Notes under the pieces: generated by a model
The model's input: the letters and a program-made list of their open reading frames with translations, nothing else
Told to the model about the DNA's origin: nothing
Databases searched by the model: none
Program-made: the position numbers and the translations under genes
Part shown: piece after piece, positions 49,285 through 59,667 of the stretch
How positions within the stretch are numbered: the first letter of the stretch is position 1
Layout: every line of letters starts with the position of its first letter
Source: Brachynemurus nebulosus
Lineage: Eukaryota; Arthropoda; Insecta; Neuroptera; Myrmeleontidae
Assembly (NCBI GenBank): GCA_035578155.1
Contig: JAPWDM010000003.1
Location: 70,548,142-70,612,141 of the forward strand
Direction of reading: 5' to 3'
Length of the DNA: 64,000 bases

Positions 49285-49800
49285 ACATAAAAATTTTTTT
49301 AAAAAGAGATTCTTATAGGGATTGCCGAGGAGGACATTTGTGCAAAATGTTAACTCCCGGAAATGTTTTTTTATATTGTTTAAACATTCATGAAAATTTA
49401 TACTCAAAAATATACTCATAAATTACTCAAAAATTTATTTTTTTGAGCGTTCCCGCGAGGTTTTGGACGACACACCGGAAGCGTACCGGAACGTTAGAAA
49501 AATTGAATTTTTGAGTGCGCGCTTGGAGCACTGTATCTTTTCACCTTATCTTTTCGGACTTTTTTGTAGAAAATTCGATACTCTACAAAAAAGGTCTTAA
49601 TACTTTTTAATGTATCTATCACCGTTTTCGCTACGTAAGCGGTGAAAAGTCAAAAAACGCTATTTATGAATTTTCAATATTGTTTAAACAATATAAAAAA
49701 AAACATTTCCAGGAATTCACATTTTGCACAAATGTTCTCCTCGGCAATCCCTACAAAAATCTCTTTTTAAAAATTTTTAATGTCTATTCTAAAATTAATG
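49269..49800. mobile_element. Foldback element beside the hAT remnant
   Basis: Arms of about 130 bp begin CATTAATTTTAGAATAGACA and end with the inverse. They share GGGATTGCCGAGGAGGACAT (right arm inverse near 49737) and ATTGTTTAAAC. The ~270-bp centre includes GCGTTCCCGCGAGG. No clear target duplication. Confidence 0.8.
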
Positions 49801-49867
49801 TTTAGTGAGATAGGGCTTAAAATTAGTGCTATTGGACTATGTTGCTAGTTAAGATTGATTTAGAGAT

Positions 49868-50025
49868 GACAGAGAATCTCTACCAAAAGTAGTAAGATTA
49901 GAGTGATTCTATACCAAAAGTAGAAGGCTACAGTGATTCTATACCAAAAGTAGTAAGATTACAGCTGTTCTATACCATAAGTAGTAAGGTCACAACGGTT
50001 CTGTACCGAAAGTAATAAGGTCCTT
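49868..50025 (+). repeat. ~31-bp tandem repeat, locus 3
   Basis: Five units of TTCTATACCAAAAGTAGTAA plus GATTACAGCG type, with one shortened unit (AGAAGGCTACAG). Confidence 0.9.
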
Positions 50026-50820
50026 AAGTAACTGCAAAATGTAAGTTGTTCGGAAATTTTCTTGTAATTATGTATACATATATTGCAATAACAAAATATT
50101 CAGCCATTTTTGTTGTCAGTTTATAGTTATAACGAATCTGCAATAAAACAATAGTTCCCATATTTTTGTACTGTATCTTACTTTCAGATTTAAACAATCT
50201 TCTTGATTAAAATAATAGATTTTCAACATGTACGTACACAAGACAAATGCTACATTTAGTTGAGTTTGTCAACAATATCCAGTTTTATGATCGTAAAATT
50301 CGGTGAAGCAAATACGTACAGTCGAGCTATTTATTTGCTGTTTAATGATGAATAACGTACTGACGACAACGCGACATCTACAAACATAATTAACAAATGA
50401 CTGTGGAGGTAATGACGCAACACAATACTGATTTGACTTATTAGAGTAATTTTTTTTTTTGATAATTCTGTTATTAATTTTAGTTTCCTGGTGTTGATTT
50501 GACCTCATTTTTTTGGTTTCTAATTGATTTCTGATGGAAAAATTTCTACGTACGTAAATAAAAGCACTTTGTTTATGATAAAAATGAAATAGAGTTTCGA
50601 GTTTCGATTTTCTTTTTCTATAATTACAGCAATTGCAGTAAATTAAGGATAAAAAAAATTCCATACTCTCTATTTTATAGAAGCTACTGTTTTGTCTCTT
50701 TCGATTGAAGTATTGTGAATATGCGCTTAAATATAAAATTATATACTCATATCCCGGTTTACTTTCATTCTATTTAAAAATATTTTTTTAAAAAATTCTA
50801 ATTTTTATATTCTCGGATAT
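50026..50820. other. No gene recognised
   Basis: A 131-codon minus-strand frame (50269-50664) is long for this composition but is lysine/asparagine/tyrosine rich and shows no domain. I would not call it a gene. Confidence 0.45.
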
Positions 50821-50828
50821 CTGTCTAG

Positions 50829-51415
50829 TAGAGATGAGCTAAACGGTTATTTTCTAATAACTGTTATTGCAATAACAGTTACTGAAAAATAACTGTTATT
50901 TATAACAGTTATTGTAATAACTGGTATGGTATTTGGATATTTTAACATATTGTAAGATATTCGATATGCGTATAAACGGTTCTTTTAGTGAAATATGCAC
51001 AGATCTATAATACTGACGGATACAAAATAATCTGCAATATCTGTTCAAATACTTGTCTATACAAGGATTTAGGCTTTATATACACAATTTTAACAATTTA
51101 ATGGATACAAAATTACAAATACAAATAGATAACTGTACAATAGACAATAGTTCATTTTTAATGGTTTTTTAAATGTGCTACAATAGAAAATGTGTAACTT
51201 GCATGGGGCGTTATTATTTTGAAATTCTCCGTAGGTGGTTAAAATAAATTACTGTGATCGTTGATTTCGAATATATTAATATTGACCTATGTTATCGATA
51301 TTTCCAAACGAGTTATTTAAGTAACCAGTTACTGGGTATTCCAGTTATTGACGATAACTGTTATCTCTCTATACTAGTTACAAAATAACAGTTATCGATA
51401 TATCGATCATCTCTA
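50829..51415 (+). mobile_element. hAT-type MITE, TAGAGATGAGC family, copy 2
   Basis: Termini are TAGAGATGAGC and, inward from the right, TAGAGATGATC. The flanks CTGTCTAG (50821-50828) and CTCTCTAG (51416-51423) match at 7 of 8 bases. It differs from 36419-36997 by scattered substitutions and small indels. Confidence 0.87.
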
Positions 51416-51423
51416 CTCTCTAG

Positions 51424-52290
51424 GCTAGTGATTCACGGATCTAAGTTTAAAATTGGCTTGGTTTTACTTATATCTGCTGTATAATCTCCAAACTAGAACT
51501 CGAATACATTTCTAAAAAATTTTAGTTTTAGACTTTTAGTTTTATAGTTAAAATCCTTATTTTGCAATTTGTTATAATTTTGTTGTATAGTACTGCACTT
51601 AATTATCGACTAAGAGCTACTTTTTGAAGTGGCAGTGTACTTGTAGCCTTATTTAGAAATGTGTCATATCCAATAGGAAGTATTAGCGTGTTTTAATCAT
51701 GTTGGTTGATGTTGTAAACAGCGGAGTATAATATAGTTTTTTTTTTTCGAATCTCGACGTCGAGTGACGTTATTCGACAGCCTGAATTGCCTGCCAATAG
51801 CAAATCAGTCGATTTTATAGTAAAAAATATATTTTTTACTTTACTCCCGCTATGCTATTTACTTTTTCTATTTTAAATTTAATTTTATTTGTAATTTCTT
51901 CGTCAACATTATTGGCTGATATAATAATATTTGATTTATATATTTTTAACGGAAGGAAATTTAAATTATTCTGGCTTGATTCAACAATTTTTCATTTGAT
52001 CGATATTAAAATGTTTTGGTTTTATTGTATATGGAATAAAGTCGCTTAATTATCGTTTGAAATTGATGTATGTTCTGTTAACTTTCATGTTGTGAGTATT
52101 CGAATTATTCAATAAACAAATTTCAATGACTGGACCTAGCTGATATGTGTATCTGTGTACGCTAGTATATACTTTTGCCAAATATTATCTGTTGTTTAAA
52201 TTTTTTGATTTGTTTACTAAAAAGCTGACAGGACAGTTATAGGAATTCCCGCTCGTTTTATTTGAAATCTGCTGAGGGGTGGGAATTAAG
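51424..52290. other. No gene recognised
   Basis: A CGAATCTCGACGTCGAGTGA palindromic patch lies near 51749. The frame 51852-52049 is an A+T-driven hydrophobic run. Confidence 0.45.
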
Positions 52291-52292
52291 TA

Positions 52293-53733
52293 AGGTACCT
52301 AAGGCAATTAAGGCCCACCTAAGCAAAATATGCTTATTATTTATATATCTTATAAAATATCAAAAATATAGTATTTAATTATAAAAATTTACTTATTTTT
52401 TGATAAAAATTCCTAAAAAAATTAATGAATTTGTAATTATACAAGTCAAAAATTTGATTCTAAAAAGTGTCTGCAATTGGGCCTTATTTCCGACTGGTGT
52501 AGAACATAAGGCCCACCTATTACAACTGCCTGAAATAGTACATTTATTATTTTTTTTTTTTTAAATTAATTGGGGGATTTTAATTACTTTAAGATTAACT
52601 TGACTTTAACTTACTTTAAGATTAACTTTAAGAATAACTTGAACTTATATATCAAAATATTTTGTTATTTTTACACGTTCAAGAAAGTTTCGAAAATCCT
52701 TGAATCTCGCTTGACTGCGTGACTGTTACTGAAAACAACAATAAAAAAAATTACCTGTCATTATTTTTAATTTTTAATTTTTTTATCATATTTTTCGAAT
52801 AAGTCAAGTACTAGGTGTTTGAATATATTAAGTCGAAATAAATAAATATTAAATCTAAGAATTCTTCTTAGAATTCCGAATCCCCTTGCAACCTCTCTTT
52901 GATTGCCATGTCGAATGGCATAGCTTAAGGCTGATGCCAGTGCTTCCTCAGACCACAACGCTCTCTTCTTTTTATCATCCATACTTCCAAACACTAAGGA
53001 ATAAAAATAAAAATTCGACCAAACCAACTAACACTAATCTGGCATCATTAAACAAATGCAACAAATAAATCAAAATTAAATGTACTTAGTTTTTTGTCCT
53101 TTTTCCTTTTTGTTATTTTTATATTAGAGTAACTATAGTAATTTAAGGTTGTGCGTCTAATTTTGCTTCATTTGTTAATGACTTCAGACCTGTTTTAATT
53201 GATTTGATCAACGTAGTTTTAATTGGGATTTCAAGAGTTTAATGATTTCGTTTTAACCAATTACCCAATGAATTAATTGATTTGACTTTGTAGTGTTTGA
53301 TTTTAATTGTGTTGGTAATAAGGCCCAAACAAAATTTGCATGGGCCTTATTATCAACATGTCAACATTTATGCTTATATACATTTTATATAAATACTTTA
53401 GAAATAAACTAAATTAATTGATGTAAAACTTAAAGAGTATTAATTTTTTTCAATTTTGATAACAATTTGAAAGAAACATACTTTAAAAAAATCATTAATA
53501 TAACACTCACAATGTGCACAATTTTTATATCAACGAACGAAAATTTAACCTCTAAATTTGTTTGTTAAAATATGACATGAGTTTGTTACTCTGAGTAGCT
53601 CAACTTTTGTATCTGGTTTTGAAATGATTGAAAGTTCATGTTAAACTTGTTGATAAGTTAGAGAACTTTTTTTGGTAAGAAATATAGCTAATGGGCCTTA
53701 TTACCCGCTGGGCCTTAAATGCCTTAGGTACCT
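52293..53733 (-). mobile_element. pogo-type transposon derivative with HTH_psq remnant
   Basis: The left end AGGTACCTAAGGCAATTAAG and the right end, inward AGGTACCTAAGGCATTTAAG, differ at one base; TA flanks both (52291-52292 and 53734-53735). GGGCCTTATT words and inverses recur inside (near 52482, 53320 and 53350). A minus-strand exon for the N-terminal DNA-binding domain of a pogo-like transposase survives, but no DDE domain does. It is 1441 bp. Confidence 0.83.
52767..52982 (-). pseudogene. pogo-like transposase N-terminus, HTH_psq domain
   Basis: From an ATG at 52980-52982 (minus strand) the peptide reads MDDKKKRALWSEEALASALS, then YAIRHGNQREVARGFGILRR. This matches the pipsqueak-type helix-turn-helix that opens many pogo/Tigger transposases: a basic start, W..EAL..AL..I..G, then REVAR.FGI.RR.L. 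GIL and RIL stand where GIP and RTL are usual, each one base away. The frame extends upstream to 53027 but the extension is not conserved in style. After FNIYLF it degenerates, probably into intron. This domain binds the element's own ends. The catalytic exon has been deleted. Confidence 0.75.
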
Positions 53734-53735
53734 TA

Positions 53736-53948
53736 TTTATGAATAATAGCCAAAAAAAAAATCTCAACTGAAAGTATCATTCTGTTCAATGGTTGCAAAG
53801 AATTAAAACTTGTTTTTTATAACACCCGCTTCTAAAGTTCAAAATTTGAGCGTTGTGTAGTGGGCGTAAAGAGCAGTTTTCATATCATTATAAGACAAAC
53901 GACAGTAACTGTGCGCGAAAGTACAACTGTGCGTGAAAGTAGCTAAAA
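53736..53948. other. Spacer
   Basis: GTGCG(C/T)GAAAGTA occurs twice near 53913-53940. Nothing else. Confidence 0.5.
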
Positions 53949-54060
53949 CTATGCGAGAATATAATGATATTCATTTGTCAATGATAATCATATTCAAATT
54001 AAACATGGAAACTATCAATAAATTAATAAAACAAAAAATAAAAAAATCTACAAATTAATA

Positions 54061-54384
54061 AATAAATTAAAGTAAAAAAAATGTTTTTTAAGAAAAAGCT
54101 TTTATTTAAAAATGGGCTAAAAAAAATAAAATAACCTTTGAGTGAAGTTTGAAGCAATATGCACCATAATTTATAAAAGCTTGAGGCGTTATCATTATTT
54201 CTGTTGTGGATATAAGAGCTATTTTACATTTCAGTAGTTACCAAACTTAATTAAACGCCTCAAGCGTTTATAAATTATGTTGCATATTACTTCAAACTTC
54301 AGTCAAAGGTTATTTTTTATTTTTTTAGCCCATTTTTAAATAAAAGCTTTTTCTTAAAAAACATTTTTTTTATTTTAATTTATT
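54061..54384. mobile_element. Palindromic MITE with ~140-bp arms, nested
   Basis: Arms begin AATAAATTAAAGTAAAAAAA and contain AAGCTTTTATTTAAAAATGG, CCTTTGAGTGAAGTTTGAAG and AAGCTTGAGGCGTT, each mirrored on the right side. The loop is about 55 bp. It sits inside the composite repeat copy 2, and copy 1 lacks it. Confidence 0.83.
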
Positions 54385-54857
54385 TTCTACTTTTTAGTCT
54401 GATTACAATTAATTTGAAAAAAAAAATTAAAGAAGTAATTTTTTGCCTATATTTTAATCGGTTAATTTACCTTAATCAAGCATAACCATGGAAACAAAAA
54501 ATTGCAATGTAAAATCAATGGACAGTATTTCACAATTCTAAATGTCAAAAAGTTGCACAGGACTAAAAATTAACAATTTTTTTGGAGGGAAATATAGGAC
54601 AAAACTAATTATACAATATTGCATTGTCATCAAGGTTAGACACGTATGTAAAATTTGGAACCTCTAGCTCAATTAGAACCTGTCTAAATTTTGATTCCGA
54701 GATTTGATCTTAACCAACATACTAACATATCAAGTTAAATAAAAGCTTTTAAAATTTTTTTTTTATATAACATTATAAAATAAAATTAACCCTACTATTT
54801 TCTAAAATTACTTAAAAATAATTAATTTTTTTCTCTCTACGAAACTGAAAAATTATG

Positions 54858-55081
54858 TTTGATACGTTGGCGTAAAGTGGGGTATCTAATAGGCTTAAAC
54901 CGGGGCACTCGCTAACGGGACTGACGCATAGACAACGAGATCTCGTGCGCTTACCCCCACTTGTCTAACGCCTCCTGTGGGTATACAGCGCACTCAATCT
55001 CGTTGTGTATGCGTCAGTGCCTTAGACTCGTGCACCAATTTAAGCCTACTAGAATACCTCTATTTACGCGTAATTATCGAA
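54858..55081. mobile_element. 224-bp hairpin MITE, copy 2
   Basis: Same length and fold as 43387-43610. Differences include the loop region (TTGTCTAACGCCTCC) and several compensating and non-compensating arm changes. Confidence 0.85.
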
Positions 55082-55091
55082 AATAACTATT

Positions 55092-55327
55092 ATGTTTAAA
55101 ACGAAAAAATATTTTCAGAGTGATTTCTAAACACGTTTTGCTTGAAACAAGAACCTTAAAACTAGCGAGAACTTTCATTCAAAAATTATTCGACCGATGT
55201 TTTTGAAATTTATACCAAATATATTATTCCCTTCTATATGAATCAAACATAATTATGTCAATATCCAAACAAAAAGTTTTTTTTTTTCTAATGCAAAAAT
55301 AGACAAAAATTTCATTAAAAATTAAAT

Positions 55328-55371
<44 letters not shown>

Positions 55372-56210
55372 TGAAAATTCGTCAGTTTTTACTTTTGTGT
55401 AATTTTTTTGCTTTACCGACATTCTGCATATTACGTTAACAATTTTTCAAGTAATAATTATGGGAACCTATTGGAAGACATTGCATAGCCGCCATTTTTA
55501 TACCTATATATTGAAAAAAAAAGATGCACTGTGATAAGGTCATAGTAGGTAAATAAAACGCCAAAAAATTGTTAAAAAAAAAGATTTCCAAAATTGCCTT
55601 TATTTTCGCCTGTCTAAAGATGTTTGTCCCCTTGAGTGGATTTTTTCATTGACATGCTTGATTTTGGGGTTTCTGCGTTTAAAATCAGTTATGATATCTC
55701 GATTTTATGCCAAGCTTTTTCCTTTTTACAGAAATGTCTTTGATTAAATATTATTTATACAGGCACTGTTGACAATATATTAGTAAACACAGGCCTGTAC
55801 TAGTTCCAAAAATTTAATATCTTTCAAGAAATAACTTTTATTAAGGAACGAAAAAAATGACTTGAGTTGTCATATCAATTATATCAAACGTGCATGTATC
55901 GCTTATATATGTACCACTAGAGGCGAATTGTGAAGTATAATAAAATTTTATTGGATAAAATTTTTATAGTATCAACAAAGCAAAAAGGGATAATAATCGA
56001 TAATATACCATTGAAGTACAATAAAAGATAACGATATCGCAAAATGTATCGTGATAATATTCTGTTAAATGTTTAACGTTTAAATTTTACGTACGTATAT
56101 TGACGAAATAGACACAACATAATATAAATAAAAAAAATTGACAAGATGATCACATAGCACAATGATAATGTCATCAGTTAGAAATTTTTTTAAGAGTTTA
56201 TATACTAAAT
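55092..56210. other. No gene recognised; long A run
   Basis: Contains the poly(A) tract listed separately. The minus-strand frame 56080-56265 ends inside a repeat fragment and is not a gene. Confidence 0.45.
55334..55368 (+). repeat. Poly(A) tract
   Basis: An uninterrupted run of about 34 A follows ATTAAATTAAATTA. It could be a retroposon tail, but no element body was recognised upstream. Confidence 0.8.
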
Positions 56211-56253
56211 AAATACCCCTGTCGCAGCATCTGCATAACATAGCGAATTTCCA
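56211..56253 (-). repeat. End fragment of the microsatellite-bearing repeat
   Basis: ATACCCCTGTCGCAGCATCT followed by GCATAACATAGCGAATTTCC is the inverse of the right end of the repeat at 30017-30571 and 61310-61885. Confidence 0.75.
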
Positions 56254-56269
56254 AATCTTGGGCACTGGC

Positions 56270-56555
56270 GGATCTCATCTAAGACCTGTACCTATTTAAA
56301 ATAGTTTAGCTTTCTAAGAGTAAAAGAATTTTTAAAATCAGCTGGGTAATTAGTTTTGGTAGTTTTGGGGACCCAAGAACCCGAACGAATTTTGTGCAGC
56401 ATAGTTGTATCCATCTAAAATAATTTAATTCTCTAGCAGTGAGAAATTTTTTAGCATCGGTTCGATAGCTTATTACTGGCGTTTTCGGATCTGCAAGATC
56501 CCGGTGGACCTCATTAAAAAATTAGCTCGACCGTATATTCTAGGCGGACTTTATG

Positions 56556-56649
<94 letters not shown>

Positions 56650-58190
56650 AACCCGTTGTGTAGCATTCTACGCCGCATTTGCATCCGCAGGACAGTTGTG
56701 GATCTCAGATAACACAACCTGTACCTATCTAAAATAGTTTACCTTGGTAATAGTAAAAGGGTTTCAAAATCGGTCAGTTATTTTATTTTTGACACTTTTA
56801 GGTCCTACTGACATTTCAGACCTTACATAACGTAATCTATATGTATCTAAAATAGCTTAGCTCCCCAACAGTGAAAAAATTTTAAAAATCGGTCGGCTAG
56901 TTTATTTTTGACGCTTTTGGATCCGATGGACCCTGGCAGACTTTACATAACGTAATCTATATTTATCTAAAATAGTTTAGCTCTGTAAGAGTGAAAAAAT
57001 TTTCAAAATCGGTCGGTTAGTTTATTTTTACCACTTTTGGGTCCCATGGACCCTGGCGGACCCTAAATAACGTAATGTATGTCTATCTAAAATAGTTAGT
57101 TCCCCAACAGTGAAAAAATTTTCAAAATCGGTCGGTTAGTTTATTTTTGACACTTTTGGATCCATGGACCTTGGCAGACCTTACATAACGTAATCTATAT
57201 TTATCTAAAATAGTTTAGCTCTGTAACAGTGAAAAAATTTTCAAAATCGGTCGGTTAGTTTATTTTTGACACTTTTGGATCCCATGGACCCTGGCAGACC
57301 TTATATAACGTAATCTATATTAGCTAAAATAGTTTAGCTCTGTGACAGTGAAAAAATTTTCAAAATCGGTCAGTTAGTTTATTTTTGACACTTTTGGGTT
57401 CTATGGACCTTGGTGGACCTTACATAACGTAATTTATATTTATCTAAAATAGTTTAGCTCTGTAACAGTGAAAAAATTTTCAAAATCGGTCAGTTAGTTT
57501 ATTTTTGACACTTCTGGATCCTATGGACCTTGGCAGACCTTACATAACGGAATCTATATTTATCTAAAACAGTTTAGCTCTGTAACAGTGAAAAAATTTT
57601 CAAAATCGATCAGGCAGTTTATTTTTGACACTTTTGGGTCCTATGGACCGAGGCGGACCTTACATAACGTAATCGATATTTATCTAAAATAGTTTAGCTC
57701 TGTAACAGTGAAAAAATTTTCAAAATCGGTCAGTTAGTTTATTTTTGACACTTTTGGGTCCTGTGGACCCTGGCGGACCTTACATAATGTATTCTAAATC
57801 TATCTAAAATAGTTTAGCTCTGTAACAGTGAAGAAATTTTTAAAATTGGTCGTTTAGTTTATTTTTTACAATTATGGGATCAGTAAATCCTGGCGAAACT
57901 CATACAAGTCTAGTACTCTAACAGTAAGAAAAGGGTTCTAAGGATCTCATATAATCTATGGCAGTCCGTACGCTTCTTGCGGACATCATTTAATTAATTA
58001 ATTCAAATACTTTAACTTACTAACTGTGAAAAAATTTTTAAAATCGATTGGTTAATTAATTTCTGGCCGTTTTAGGTCCCGAAAACCTTGACCTCACATA
58101 AAATACCTTAAATACATTTGAAATGGTTTAATTCTTTAACATTATTAATTATTAGTGAAAAAATTTTCAAAATCGATTCAAAATATTTTT
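56270..58190. repeat. ~120-bp satellite array
   Basis: Ten well-matched units have the TAGTTTAG word at about 56735, 56853, 56973, 57092, 57211, 57330, 57450, 57570, 57690 and 57810. The unit contains GTGAAAAAATTTTCAAAATC, GGTCGGTTAGTTTATTTTTG, ACACTTTTGG, CTATGGACC and CTTACATAACGTAATCTAT. Diverged units lie before (56301, 56421) and after (58009-58190). One early unit contains the (TA)n tract at 56558-56645. Confidence 0.92.
56558..56645. repeat. (TA)n microsatellite within the satellite
   Basis: About 88 bp of TA, located where other units read GTAATCTATATTTATC. Confidence 0.95.
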
Positions 58191-58634
58191 CCGTGCATAC
58201 ATATGTACATTATACATACTTTGTTTTGTTTCATATATTTAATAATATTATATCATAACATAATCTTCAATTTCTTGTTTACTTAAAAATTCAATAAAAA
58301 AAAAAAAATTCTTCATTACATTAGCTTAGAAAATCTGTTTAATTTACATTTTTTAACATGGGATAGAACCATGCTAATTATAATGCAATAAATGAGAAAC
58401 AAAACTCTATACATGTATGTGTGTTATATCAAATATATGTGAATAGTTTTCACTTGTTCTCACAAAATTCTTTAATAAAAAAGTGAAATATTTTTATACT
58501 TAATAAAGAACTGAGATATAAATATAAATTACTTATTAGACTAACAAAGAAAGAATAAAAGTGAAAATTTACATTTTCTCGAAAAATACTTAAAATAGAA
58601 AGAAAATTATAAGAATATTTTCTTCATAATTTTT
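58191..58634. other. No gene recognised
   Basis: A+T rich, with a short A run near 58297. Confidence 0.5.
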
Positions 58635-58823
58635 TTTTTCCTTTTCAACGATGTAAAAATTGAACTGCCTTATGATAGAATCGAATGATAAAAAATGGCC
58701 AGAAAACCTACTTCTGGGCATCCGACGTGTCTGGCTAACGAACTTAGCCGAGCGAATTCAGAATCCAGTCCGCACACAAAATTTCATAAGCATTAGACGT
58801 TTCGTTCGAGAGTTATCGTGGCG

Positions 58824-58879
<56 letters not shown>

Positions 58880-58990
58880 TTTAGTGAATATCATTTTCGT
58901 ATTCTAGGGACCTCAAAACAGATTTCTGCCATAGTCCCGGACTCAGATTGCGTCATGACACCTACTGTAATAGCTGAATTTCGAGTTTTC
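58635..58990 (-). repeat. Microsatellite-bearing dispersed repeat, copy 2
   Basis: The inverse of this segment carries CGATAACTCTCGAACGAAAC, CCAGACACGTCGGATGCCC and, beyond the (TA)n tract, GTCATGACGCAATC and TTAGCGAATTTCG. The segment right of the microsatellite includes GGGACCTCAAAACAGATTTC, matching copy 1's inverse. Confidence 0.8.
58827..58876. repeat. (TA)n microsatellite inside repeat copy 2
   Basis: About 50 bp of TA, adjacent to the conserved ACTCTCGAACGAA block as in copies 1 and 3. Confidence 0.95.
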
Positions 58991-59297
58991 GAAATTCGCT
59001 AAAACATTGTTTTGACAGAATAGACAGTAGATATTAAATGCACAGAATACAGCAACAAAGTTGCTATAAAAATCTGTCGTTCGTTAGGTGCAATGTTGTG
59101 CAATTTACACCGCTTCTGATTTAGTGTGTTACTGTTCGTCATAAGGGTCACATCGTTCTTAGTGTCATTGTTTTTGTTAATCAACTCGTGAAATCTAAAC
59201 AGAAAAATGTCTGAAGTGTGTCGTATTTAAGTGTAAAAATTCTAGTGAACAAAAAAATTCTCAAAATAAAGGGATATCTTTCTTAAAATAAATAAAT
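58991..59297. other. No gene recognised
   Basis: A short minus frame at 58999-59184 has no motif. Confidence 0.5.
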
Positions 59298-59667
59298 ATA
59301 TCGAGCCATTACCGTCAATTTATCGTAAGCGACACTTTTATCGAATTTGAGATTTTTATTGCAAGCAATATTTTAAACTGTAATGGACCACGCAGTGTTA
59401 AAACGTTTCTCTCCAAAATTCGTTAATTCACGAGTTATAACAACTGCTTAGTTTATCGTTAATACAACACATTTTCACATTTTAGCGTAACCGACAATAA
59501 CCATCTTTATCGTAAGGTTAATAAAATAATAGGACTAATACGCTCAGGCGTAATAAAATTAAAACAGCAGAAATATCGCAAGCGCCATACAAATATTTAA
59601 AAAAATCCTTCTCCTGTAAAATTTGATATTTGTCGGTTACGCTAAAATGGCGGTAATGGCTCGATAT
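59298..59667. mobile_element. 370-bp TIR element, ATATCGAGCCATTACCG termini
   Basis: The left end ATATCGAGCCATTACCGTCA and the right end, inward ATATCGAGCCATTACCGCCA, are followed by further matching TTTATCGTAAGCGACA / TTTTAGCGTAACCGACA, giving about 37 bp of TIR. CGTAACCGACA and TTATCGTAAG words recur inside. The target duplication may be TA. Non-coding. Confidence 0.78.

Larger units (their letters stand above)
53949..55091. repeat. Composite dispersed repeat, copy 2 (interrupted)
   Basis: Both ends match 43148-43620. The match stops near 54061 and resumes near 54748, bracketing a palindromic MITE and about 360 bp of other sequence. Confidence 0.82.

Noticed and set aside
50269..50664. 131-codon minus-strand frame
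   Set aside because: Composition follows local A+T content (lysine, asparagine, tyrosine, isoleucine), no domain or signal is seen, and no splice or promoter context supports it.
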